A stretch of 64,000 nucleotides of DNA, taken from contig CAMATW010000002.1 of NCBI GenBank assembly GCA_945861305.1, positions 1-64,000 on the forward strand. Reading direction: 5' to 3'. The position numbers and the translations under genes are program-made. Origin of the DNA: Bordetella parapertussis. Its GTDB lineage: Bacteria; Pseudomonadota; Gammaproteobacteria; Burkholderiales; Burkholderiaceae_C. Within the stretch, counting starts at the first letter, position 1, and each line of letters begins with the position of its first letter. Under the pieces are notes generated by a model. The model was not told the origin of the DNA. It ran no database searches and saw only the letters and a program-made list of their open reading frames with translations. Below, one piece after another: positions 57,653 to 64,000 of the stretch.

Positions 57653-57679
57653 TCAAGTTCACCCGCATGGCGCCGATCT
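57653..57679 (+). promoter_or_regulatory. FliA (sigma-28) promoter of fliS
   Basis: TCAAGTTC (57653-57660), an 11-base spacer and GCCGATCT (57672-57679) fit TAAAGTTT-N11-GCCGATAA (6/8 and 6/8 with the exact spacer and invariant GCCGAT). It begins two bases after the unknown gene's stop and ends 37 bases before the fliS ATG. Confidence 0.7.
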
Positions 57680-57716
57680 ATCCAAGGTCAACGATTGAAC
57701 ACAGGAGAACTTGATC

Positions 57717-58139
57717 ATGCGAGCCAATTCCAGAGCCATTGAAAGTTACGGAGACGTCAAGGTCACCACCGGCGTTTCTAAAGCCAACAATGTCGAACTC
57801 ATTCAAATGCTGTTTGACGGCTTGATTGAAAGCTTGGCCACGACTAAAGGCCATATCCAGCACAACAACATCGCTGAAAAAGGCAAATCGATTGCCCGCG
57901 CCAGCCGCATTGTGTTGGGCCTGCAAGGCGCCTTGGACTTTGAAAAAGGTGGCGAACTCGCTGGTAATTTGAATGAACTTTATAACTACATTACGCGCCG
58001 TTTGCTGCATGTGAACGCACGCAATGATTTGGCGGCTTTGGATGAAATCCATGGCCTGATGACTGAAATTCGTGGCGCATGGGAATCCGTGCCTGCTTTG
58101 ATCCCGCGCGCTACCCCCAGTCGCGAATTTATTAATTGA
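57717..58139 (+). CDS. fliS: Flagellin export chaperone FliS
   Basis: 140 residues. FliS binds the flagellin C-terminus and prevents premature polymerisation. Typical helical FliS pattern: NNVELIQMLFDGLIESLATTKGHIQHNNIAEKGKSIARASRIVLGLQGALDFEKGGELAGNLNELYNYITRRLLHVN. ATG at 57717 with AGGAGA 8 bases upstream. The gene for its flagellin is not in the window. Confidence 0.93.
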   Translation: MRANSRAIESYGDVKVTTGVSKANNVELIQMLFDGLIESLATTKGHIQHNNIAEKGKSIARASRIVLGLQGALDFEKGGELAGNLNELYNYITRRLLHVNARNDLAALDEIHGLMTEIRGAWESVPALIPRATPSREFIN

Positions 58140-58140
58140 A

Positions 58141-58168
58141 AAATTTGTCGGTTTAAATCGACAAATTT
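58141..58168 (+). repeat. 10-bp inverted repeat between fliS and motA
   Basis: AAATTTGTCG (58141-58150) and CGACAAATTT (58159-58168) are perfectly complementary around an 8-base loop that starts just after the fliS stop. It lacks a T-run, so it may be a weak terminator or an RNA 3' end that lets fliS and motA be set separately. Confidence 0.6.
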
Positions 58169-58245
58169 ATCAGTTAATCTTGGGATAGTTTTGCGAGGCA
58201 TGTTGGCGCATCTGCGTCAGCATGCTTTAACACTTGGAGCTTGCA

Positions 58246-59106
58246 ATGGCAGCAATAGGTTTAGTCGTTTTGATGATCGCTGTGTTCGGTGTGTTCGTTG
58301 CCCACGGTGGCGATTTGACACCTGTGATCAAGGCCGCGCCTTGGGAATTTGCCCAGATTTTTGGCGCTGCTGTCGCTGCCAGCATGATCAGTAACAGTGG
58401 TGCCGCTGTAGGTTCGGGTTTCAGTGCTGTTGGTAAAGTATTTAAAGGCCCCAAGTACCACAAGGATGATTATTTGGCCGTCATTTTGGTGGTTTCCAAA
58501 ATACTGAAAACTCTCAAGGCCGAGGGTGCTGTGGCGCTAGAGCCGCATATTGAAAACCCCGAGTCCAGCGCGATTTTTGCTGAATACCCACCGATCTTGC
58601 AAGACCATGCTTTGCTGGAATTGATTTGTGACACCATCCGTTTGATGGTGGTGTCCTCGGGTAACTTAAGCCCTTACGCGGTCGAAGACGTGATGACCGC
58701 TTCCATTAAAAACCACCACCACCACGAGATGGCCAACGCCACTTTTTGGTCGAGCATGGAGGGCGCTTTGCCCGCGCTGGGCATTGTGGCCTGTGTGTTG
58801 GGTGTGGTGAAAACCATGGGCGCGATTGACCAACCCCCTCCTGTGCTGGGCGCCTTGATTGGTTCTGCGCTGGTGGGTACCTTCATGGGTGTGTTGTTGG
58901 CTTACGGTGTCGCCGGTCCTTTTGCGGTGCGTATCGGGCAGGTGATCGAAGAAGACAATGAAATCTACAAGTGCGTACAACAACTCATCGTTGCCAATTT
59001 GCATGGTCATCCCATGCCACTGGTGATTGAGGCTGCCAGGTCGGTCATCAACAGTCACAATAAACCGTCATTTGGAGAAATCTTTGACGGCATGAGAGGC
59101 AAATAA
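58246..59106 (+). CDS. motA: Flagellar stator protein MotA
   Basis: 286 residues, four membrane helices. MotA/MotB form the ion-conducting stator. N-terminal helix IGLVVLMIAVFGVFVAHGG, the cytoplasmic loop LEPHIENPESSAIFAEYP, and the last helix pair with PALGIVACVLGVVKTMGAID and LAYGVAGPFAVRIGQVIEED. ATG at 58246 with GGAG upstream; a TTG 12 bases earlier is possible. Two bases before motB. Confidence 0.95.
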   Translation: MAAIGLVVLMIAVFGVFVAHGGDLTPVIKAAPWEFAQIFGAAVAASMISNSGAAVGSGFSAVGKVFKGPKYHKDDYLAVILVVSKILKTLKAEGAVALEPHIENPESSAIFAEYPPILQDHALLELICDTIRLMVVSSGNLSPYAVEDVMTASIKNHHHHEMANATFWSSMEGALPALGIVACVLGVVKTMGAIDQPPPVLGALIGSALVGTFMGVLLAYGVAGPFAVRIGQVIEEDNEIYKCVQQLIVANLHGHPMPLVIEAARSVINSHNKPSFGEIFDGMRGK

Positions 59107-59108
59107 GC

Positions 59109-60179
59109 ATGGCTGAAGAAGCTGTCGCCGACGCCGAAGTAGACGCAGACGCGCCTGCCGAGGCCGCACCTGAGGTAGCTGCGGATGCGCCGGCTGCGGG
59201 CGCTCTCGCGCCTGTCATCATCATCAAGAAAATTGAAGATGGCCACGGCGGCGCCCACGGCGGCGCTTGGAAGATTGCGCTGGCCGACATGATGACGGCC
59301 ATGATGGCGTTCTTTTTGTTGATGTGGCTGCTGGGTGCGTCCAACGCCGACCAACGCAAAAGTATTGCCGACTATTTCAAACCCACCTCGCACAGCTTGA
59401 CGCCTGTGGGTCAATTGGCCGGCTCCAATGGTGTTTTGGGTGGTCGTTCCATCATCGACCCCGATGCCTTTCCTTATGGTTCGCGCCAAACCGGCTTGCT
59501 CGAGCGTTTGACGCCCAAGTCCGAGGGTGGCCCAAATCCCGATACAGAACCCGGCCCTGAAAATGAAAACGAGGCTAAAGCCCCCACATCTGGCGGCAAA
59601 GGCGAGGGCTTAGGCTCTGGCGAAGGCGGCCAAGGTGAGGGCGGTACTGACCCTGAAAAAATGACCAAAGCCGAGCGAAAAGCCGCGGCGGAACAAGAGG
59701 ACAAAGAAAACTTTGAAAAGCTTGAACAAGAGCTCAAAGAAAAACTGTCGGAAAACAAAAAGTTCGAAAGCCTGAAAGACAAAGTAGCGATCAGTCGCGA
59801 CAAAGACGGTTTGCGCATTGAAATCATCGACAACGCCGACTTTGCGATGTTCCCAAGCGGTGGCGTGGGCATGCAAGGCAAGGCAGCGGCCTTGATTGCC
59901 GAGGTGGCAGCCTCTTTGGGTGGTATGCCCAACAAGGTAGCTATCCGTGGTCACACTGACGCGGTGCCCTTCCAAAACCCCGAAGGCAAAAACAACTGGT
60001 CGCTGTCGGCAGATCGCGCTGAGGCCACGCGTCAAATTTTGCAGAAAAAAGGCATTAAGGAAGAGCGCTTTAAACGCATCGAGGGTGTGGCCGATACCGA
60101 CCCGTTCAACCCCAAGGACAAGTTCGATCCTCGCAACCGTCGCATGAGCATCACGGTACTTAACCAAGACCCGAAATAA
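59109..60179 (+). CDS. motB: Flagellar stator protein MotB
   Basis: 356 residues. The N-terminus is Ala/Asp/Glu-rich, then the single helix with the ion-binding Asp (WKIALADMMTAMMAFFLLMWLLGAS), in the proton-type form. A long Gly/Glu-rich linker and a charged coiled coil lead to the OmpA-like peptidoglycan-binding domain (VAIRGHTDAVPF, NWSLSADRAEATRQIL, DPRNRRMSITVL). The linker is longer than in E. coli MotB. Confidence 0.95.
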   Translation: MAEEAVADAEVDADAPAEAAPEVAADAPAAGALAPVIIIKKIEDGHGGAHGGAWKIALADMMTAMMAFFLLMWLLGASNADQRKSIADYFKPTSHSLTPVGQLAGSNGVLGGRSIIDPDAFPYGSRQTGLLERLTPKSEGGPNPDTEPGPENENEAKAPTSGGKGEGLGSGEGGQGEGGTDPEKMTKAERKAAAEQEDKENFEKLEQELKEKLSENKKFESLKDKVAISRDKDGLRIEIIDNADFAMFPSGGVGMQGKAAALIAEVAASLGGMPNKVAIRGHTDAVPFQNPEGKNNWSLSADRAEATRQILQKKGIKEERFKRIEGVADTDPFNPKDKFDPRNRRMSITVLNQDPK

Positions 60180-60182
60180 AAA

Positions 60183-61295
60183 TCAGGCGGTGCGCAGGTC
60201 GTATTTGTTGATCTTCTCGATCAAGGTGGTGCGCTGCAGGTTCAAGAGTTTGGCGGTGCGCGAAACATTACCTTGAGAGCGTTCCAAGGCTTGCTCGATG
60301 ATGTTGCGCTCTATTTCAGCCAAGCGGTCTTTGAGAGACATGCCTTCAGGTGGCAAGTGCGGCATGCCTTGCGCCAACATGATGATGCTCTCGATCTCGT
60401 TGTCTTGGGGTTCGGGTTGGTCCACCAAGGACAGCCCACCCATCTCTGCCAACACTTCGGGCGGCGGCGTCATGTCTTGCGACACACACGGCCCCATTTC
60501 CACCAACATGCGTTCTTGCACTGGCACCAAGCCTTTGGGCAGCAAACTTGGCGGGATCGATCGAATATCAAGTTCTTGACCCGCATACAAAGTGCTGAAG
60601 CGGTCCATCAAATTGGTCAGTTCGCGTACATTGCCAGGCCATGCATAGTTGACCAAGGCGTCTAAAAATGCGGGGTTGAAGCGAATCGCCTGCGACTGCG
60701 GCGATTTGTAATGTAAGGCATAAAAAATCAGCAGCTCTGGGATGTCTTGGGGTCGCTCGCGCAGGGGTGGGGTGACCACCGGCAGCACATTAAGCCGATA
60801 GTACAAATCTTCGCGGAAACGTCCAGCCTGAATTTCTGTTTCTAAATCGCGGTGTGTGGCGGCAATGACACGAACATCGATGGGAATTTGCCGTGTCGAG
60901 CCTACGGGGTCAATCACTCTCTCTTGCAAGACACGCAACAATTTGACCTGCATGTCCAGTGACATATCGCCAATTTCATCTAAAAAGATGGTGCCGCCGT
61001 GCGCCAATTCAAAGCGACCAATGCGGTCTGCCACCGCACCTGTGAAGGAGCCTTTGCGGTGACCAAAAAGCTCACTTTCCAATAACTCTTTGGGAATAGC
61101 TGAGCAATTTATAGGTACAAAACTGCCTCCCAGCCGGTCGGATTGTTCGTGCAAAGAACGCGCAAGCAACTCCTTGCCCGTACCGCTTTCGCCCGTGATG
61201 AGCACCGTGGCGGCAGAGTTGGCAATGGTGGAGATCAGGCGGCGCAGGGCTTGCGCGATCGGGCTGTTGCCGATGAAATGAGAGGAAGACTTCAT
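60183..61295 (-). CDS. Sigma-54-dependent activator without sensory domain (FleQ/FlrA-like)
   Basis: 370 residues. AAA+ domain with GESGTGKELLARSLHEQ (Walker A), the sigma-54 contact loop GSFTGA (consensus GAFTGA), FLDEIGDMSLDMQVKLLRVLQER (Walker B) and the arginine-finger region, then a C-terminal Fis-type helix-turn-helix (SQGNVSRTAKLLNLQRTTLIEKI). Essentially no N-terminal receiver or FleQ domain: only about 15 residues precede the AAA+ core. ATG at 61295. It probably activates the sigma-54 promoters at 51.5-51.6 kb. Confidence 0.93.
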   Translation of the reverse strand: MKSSSHFIGNSPIAQALRRLISTIANSAATVLITGESGTGKELLARSLHEQSDRLGGSFVPINCSAIPKELLESELFGHRKGSFTGAVADRIGRFELAHGGTIFLDEIGDMSLDMQVKLLRVLQERVIDPVGSTRQIPIDVRVIAATHRDLETEIQAGRFREDLYYRLNVLPVVTPPLRERPQDIPELLIFYALHYKSPQSQAIRFNPAFLDALVNYAWPGNVRELTNLMDRFSTLYAGQELDIRSIPPSLLPKGLVPVQERMLVEMGPCVSQDMTPPPEVLAEMGGLSLVDQPEPQDNEIESIIMLAQGMPHLPPEGMSLKDRLAEIERNIIEQALERSQGNVSRTAKLLNLQRTTLIEKINKYDLRTA

Positions 61296-61371
61296 GCTTG
61301 TACTGATTGTGACGCAAGGGGCAAATTGGACAAGTCGCCAAAAGTATTCCAACTAAAAGAATGAAAGACCT

Positions 61372-61398
61372 TAAAGAAGAGCTACTGTGCGCCGATTC
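61372..61398 (+). promoter_or_regulatory. FliA (sigma-28) promoter of the flgP-flgT-lysM group
   Basis: TAAAGAAG (61372-61379), an 11-base spacer and GCCGATTC (61391-61398) fit TAAAGTTT-N11-GCCGATAA with intact TAAAG and GCCGAT. It lies 30 bases before the FlgP-like ATG. Confidence 0.72.
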
Positions 61399-61428
61399 AT
61401 AGCTTGTACCCATTCAGAGGAACTTACC

Positions 61429-61971
61429 ATGATGTACCGAATTGCTCTCACCGCCGCCGCTTTGTCTGGTCTGACAGCTTGCGAAACCATTCACAGCTTG
61501 TCTGCCCCCATGCAAGCACCGGTGGTGGCCATGGCTGCCCCTGTCAGCGCTGCCGCTCCCAAGGTTGCTCCTTCCGTGGCGCCTGAGCCCACACCTGTTT
61601 CCATGATCACCCCGATGATGGAAAAGCGCGAAACCTTTGTCGCCACTGGCTATGCTGTCATCAGCATTCAAAACCATAAAAACCCCGCGCAGCAACGCTT
61701 GCTGGCGATTCGCGCTTCCAAGCTTGACGCCTACCGCGCTTTGACCGAACAGGTCTATGGCCAACAAATGGATGCGAGCACCACCGTGGCTGATATGACG
61801 GTGATAAATGACACCTTCCGCGCTCGTGTGGAAGGCGTGATTTATGGCGCCAACTTGGTGAGCATCACGCCCATCGGCGACGACACCTATGAAACCACTT
61901 TGTCGCTAGACCGCAATGCGGTGCAAGATTTACGCACCCTGTACCTGACACAAATCGCTTCACGTCGCTAA
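61429..61971 (+). CDS. FlgP-like flagellar outer-membrane lipoprotein (LPP20 family)
   Basis: 180 residues. Signal peptide with lipobox LTAC, lipidated Cys18 (MMYRIALTAAALSGLTAC). After an Ala/Pro/Val-rich linker comes an LPP20-like domain (FVATGYAVISIQNHKNPAQQRLLAIRASKLDAYRALTEQVYGQQMDASTTV). FlgP of Vibrio and Campylobacter forms an outer-membrane basal disk or ring around the flagellum. AGAGGAA ribosome site before ATG 61429. Behind a sigma-28 promoter. Confidence 0.85.
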   Translation: MMYRIALTAAALSGLTACETIHSLSAPMQAPVVAMAAPVSAAAPKVAPSVAPEPTPVSMITPMMEKRETFVATGYAVISIQNHKNPAQQRLLAIRASKLDAYRALTEQVYGQQMDASTTVADMTVINDTFRARVEGVIYGANLVSITPIGDDTYETTLSLDRNAVQDLRTLYLTQIASRR

Positions 61972-61999
61972 GCTCCATACCTCTTAAAGGTTGATCGAT

Positions 62000-63073
62000 A
62001 TGCGCAATCGCTTTGTTTGCTCTGCTGTGGCGGCGCTGGTCTTGGCCAGCAGCCTGATAGCGTCTTCTTCTGCGCAGTCGTTGACCGCTGAAGAGCGTTT
62101 GGAGGCGATTCGCCAGTCATTGGTGCAGCGCTCGCTTGAGGGTCCCACCCAAGTGCGTTCCACCCAATGGGTCGATGGCAACGGCGCATTGCGCGAGAGC
62201 AACAGCTATGTCACCGGCATGGAAGTGCGCGGTGTGCGTATCTTGGCCTACGGCCGAGACATGGATAAGCAGCCAACGGCGACAGGCATGCAACTCGATG
62301 GCAAAACCGCGTTGGCCCCCAGTTGTGTGTCCCCCGCTGTGGATGGTGCTGTTTGGCACCAGCTGAACTGGGAAGTGCGCTATGGCTCTCCCATGGCAGC
62401 AGGACGCCGCTATGAGGCCCAGTTGATTGGCCAGCAATTTCGCCAACAGGTGTTTGCAGCTTCTCACCACGCCAAGTCTTGGCGTGTCAGTGAACGCAAA
62501 TTACCTGCAGACGGTTACGAGCAATTATTGGTAGGCCAGGGCGAGCAGTTGCTGCCTTGGGTGTTGCGCTTGAACGTGTCGGCAAGCAGCGACTCTTTCC
62601 CTGGTGCCAACGTGTATGACGTGAGGTGGGAGCTCATTGGTCGCGGCGAAGGCCAAGACCCTGCGTTTCGCGGTTCGCAACAAATCAGCATCGATGTGCC
62701 ACGCATTGTGGGCATAGAGTCCAAGCCTTTGTCCCCCGTGGTGGTGGCACAAATTCAAGCAAGCATCCAAAGTTTTCAAGGGGGCATGGAAAAAGTGCTG
62801 TCTTGCAAAGTGCCACAGTTTCAGGTGGTGAATATCAATGCGGGCAGCGTGCGCATTGCAGGGGGTGCCGCCAGTGGTATTCGCGTTGGCAGCCAAATGG
62901 TGCTTGCCGATCGCCTTAAATTGCCCCTGCGCGCTTTGGAGCCAAAAGCTTTGGAACGTATTGCCATGGCTGAGGTGGTAGCCGTAAGCGATTATTATGC
63001 GGAGCTCAAGCTCACCGCAGGAACCAAATTTCCCGCTAATGCGCAATGGGTAGCCATTCCGCATACGCCTTGA
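62000..63073 (+). CDS. FlgT-like flagellar assembly protein
   Basis: 357 residues. A Sec signal peptide (NRFVCSAVAALVLASSLIASSSAQ) precedes a periplasmic protein whose last 90 residues (VVNINAGSVRIAGGAASGIRVGSQMVLADRL onward) resemble the C-terminal domain of FlgT, the H-ring protein of Vibrio. The N-terminal two thirds are less clear. ATG at 62000; a TTG at 61991 is immediately after AAAGG and less likely. Follows the FlgP-like gene by 28 bases. Confidence 0.7.
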   Translation: MRNRFVCSAVAALVLASSLIASSSAQSLTAEERLEAIRQSLVQRSLEGPTQVRSTQWVDGNGALRESNSYVTGMEVRGVRILAYGRDMDKQPTATGMQLDGKTALAPSCVSPAVDGAVWHQLNWEVRYGSPMAAGRRYEAQLIGQQFRQQVFAASHHAKSWRVSERKLPADGYEQLLVGQGEQLLPWVLRLNVSASSDSFPGANVYDVRWELIGRGEGQDPAFRGSQQISIDVPRIVGIESKPLSPVVVAQIQASIQSFQGGMEKVLSCKVPQFQVVNINAGSVRIAGGAASGIRVGSQMVLADRLKLPLRALEPKALERIAMAEVVAVSDYYAELKLTAGTKFPANAQWVAIPHTP

Positions 63074-63092
63074 ATCTCAGGAGTGATTGACC

Positions 63093-63731
63093 ATGTTGTA
63101 TGCCAGCCCCCGAAACTTTGCCATGCCCTTGATGCTCTTCTTAGCCATGATGTCTTCGGTCTGGGCCGCAGACTCTGTGCGCCAAGCACCTTTGGAGTTG
63201 CCCAAAGAGTTCATGCCCGCAGAAGTCACACCCGGGAAAAACCCCATCTCCAAGTCCATCAAATTGGTCAAGGCCGATATTGCCCAAGACCCCATGCCAG
63301 CCGCAACTTCTGCGGTGGCAAAACCTGTGGCGCCGGTGGGCAAGCCCCTGGCTGAAGAGATGGTCGCTCCCGTTTGGAAAACCCATACCGTGGTGGCAGG
63401 CGACACCTTGGACAAAGTGGTTCAAAAATACTATGCCAACAGCCCCCTCAAAGCCGATGTGCTGCGCGACTGGGTGGTGGTGAACAACCCCAAAGTCTTC
63501 ACCAAAGTCAATACCAAAAAGCTGCAACCTGGCACAGTGCTGAACTTGGCCGACCAAGCCGAGTTGATACAAAAACTCATGCCCAGTGCGCCCTCGAAAA
63601 CCAGTGCGCAGCCCAATAGCCCGCCTGCCAACCCCTTACCCACGCCAGTGGGTGGTGCAGCGGCACACCAAGCCGGCAACTTCCAAGCACTGGTTGAACC
63701 CAATAAACGCAACTGGGTACGTTACCCCTGA
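63093..63731 (+). CDS. Secreted LysM-domain protein
   Basis: 212 residues. Signal peptide (FAMPLMLFLAMMSSVWAADS), a Pro/Ala-rich segment, then one LysM-like domain (THTVVAGDTLDKVVQKYYANSPLKADVLRDWVVVNNP...LQPGTVLNLAD), reminiscent of FimV-type LysM segments. LysM binds peptidoglycan glycan. AGGAG at 63079-63083. Same-strand, 19 bases after the FlgT-like gene, so one operon. The Pro-rich C-terminal tail has no recognised function. Confidence 0.82.
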   Translation: MLYASPRNFAMPLMLFLAMMSSVWAADSVRQAPLELPKEFMPAEVTPGKNPISKSIKLVKADIAQDPMPAATSAVAKPVAPVGKPLAEEMVAPVWKTHTVVAGDTLDKVVQKYYANSPLKADVLRDWVVVNNPKVFTKVNTKKLQPGTVLNLADQAELIQKLMPSAPSKTSAQPNSPPANPLPTPVGGAAAHQAGNFQALVEPNKRNWVRYP

Positions 63732-63741
63732 TCAACCCTCG

Positions 63742-64000
63742 ATGCTTGGCTCCGAACTTGTCAGTGCTGCCAGCCGGATAGGGCCAGTCCAGGCAGAGAA
63801 CCGCTCGGTCTGGGTGCAAACACCTGTCGCGCAACAACTGGGCTTGCGGGATGGGCAAATTGTTCAAGCCACGGTCGAGGTGCGCGATCAGCGGGTGCGC
63901 CTTTGGTTAAAAGATTTCTTTTTCGAGCTACCCAATGGCTGGGTGCTCAAAGACGGTGACAAACCTTTTTTGCGCGTCAGCCATAACGCAGGCAGTTGGG
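63742..64000 (+). CDS. Unknown gene, 5' part only (runs off the window)
   Basis: An open frame starts at ATG 63742, ten bases after the LysM gene stop, and continues to the window end (86 complete codons, MLGSELVSAASRIGPVQAEN...). There is no signal peptide. A beta-rich segment (VWVQTPVAQQLGLRDGQIVQATVEVRDQRVRLWLKDFF) resembles no family I can name with confidence, although its composition is like flagellar hook-length or export-associated proteins. It is co-directional with the flgP-flgT-lysM group. Product unknown. Confidence 0.6.
   Translation, partial: MLGSELVSAASRIGPVQAENRSVWVQTPVAQQLGLRDGQIVQATVEVRDQRVRLWLKDFFFELPNGWVLKDGDKPFLRVSHNAGSW

Noticed and set aside
58190-58245. Sigma-54-like strings before motA (TTGGGATAGTTTTGC, TTGGCGCATC...)
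   Set aside because: The GG-to-GC spacing is 9 or 13 bases rather than 10.
1-64000. tRNA, rRNA, CRISPR arrays, insertion sequences, prophage
   Set aside because: No cloverleaf with CCA, no regularly spaced repeats, no transposase or integrase reading frame seen on either strand.

Overview
The window is a gene-dense, mostly core chromosomal segment of a betaproteobacterium, most likely order Burkholderiales and probably close to Comamonadaceae. The evidence is the protein-level resemblance of MraZ, DksA, RodA, Mpl, the NrdB with a long proline-rich N-terminus and the PP0621-type protein, together with the mraZ-to-lpxC order. That assignment rests on recognition of the sequences, not on a search. 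A flhA-flhF-flhG-fliA block points to a polar flagellum. No rRNA, tRNA, CRISPR array or insertion sequence was seen, and no gene-free stretch exceeds about 300 bases.

Layout. 1-1.9 kb: the end of a CobW-type metallochaperone GTPase and a DksA with a long lysine-rich tail. 2.1-20.3 kb: a complete division and cell wall (dcw) cluster, mraZ-rsmH-ftsL-ftsI-murE-murF-mraY-murD-ftsW-murG-murC-ddl-ftsQ-ftsA-ftsZ-lpxC, nearly all joined by start/stop overlaps and preceded by a four-repeat MraZ operator. 20.2-24.5 kb, minus strand: an RNB ribonuclease, a TonB-like protein, mtgA and ruvC. 24.5-28.5 kb: rodA, tldD and a DAHP synthase gene (aroG) behind a Phe/Tyr-rich leader peptide and attenuator. 28.6-29.4 kb: a Phd/PIN toxin-antitoxin pair. 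29.4-36.9 kb: mpl, a small unknown gene, a TlpA-like thioredoxin, accB-accC-prmA, a DUF3426 protein, a PfkB-type kinase and a histone H1-like protein. 37-41.5 kb: nrdB and nrdA with paired NrdR boxes. 41.5-46.4 kb: ampD, a PP0621-type protein, a CcsA-like protein, ffh, miaB and a cupin. 46.5-64 kb: a membrane-anchored alpha carbonic anhydrase followed by flagellar genes (fliKLMN leftward; flhA-flhF-flhG-fliA-unknown-fliS-motA-motB rightward; a sigma-54 activator; then FlgP-like, FlgT-like, LysM and one truncated gene).

How it fits together. The first half makes, polymerises, trims and recycles peptidoglycan (Mur ligases, FtsW/FtsI, RodA, MtgA, Mpl, AmpD). The last quarter builds and drives the flagellum. 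Promoter reading suggests a regulatory hierarchy contained in the window: divergent sigma-54 promoters serve fliKLMN and flhA-...-fliA, a sigma-54 activator is encoded nearby, and FliA (sigma-28) sites lie before fliS and before flgP-flgT-lysM, with a weaker one before the carbonic anhydrase.

Most notable: the aroG attenuator, the sigma-54/sigma-28 sites, the flagellar genes of unknown role (56853-57650 and the 61.4-64 kb operon), and the apparent absence of aroE and aroQ from two neighbourhoods where related genomes usually carry them.
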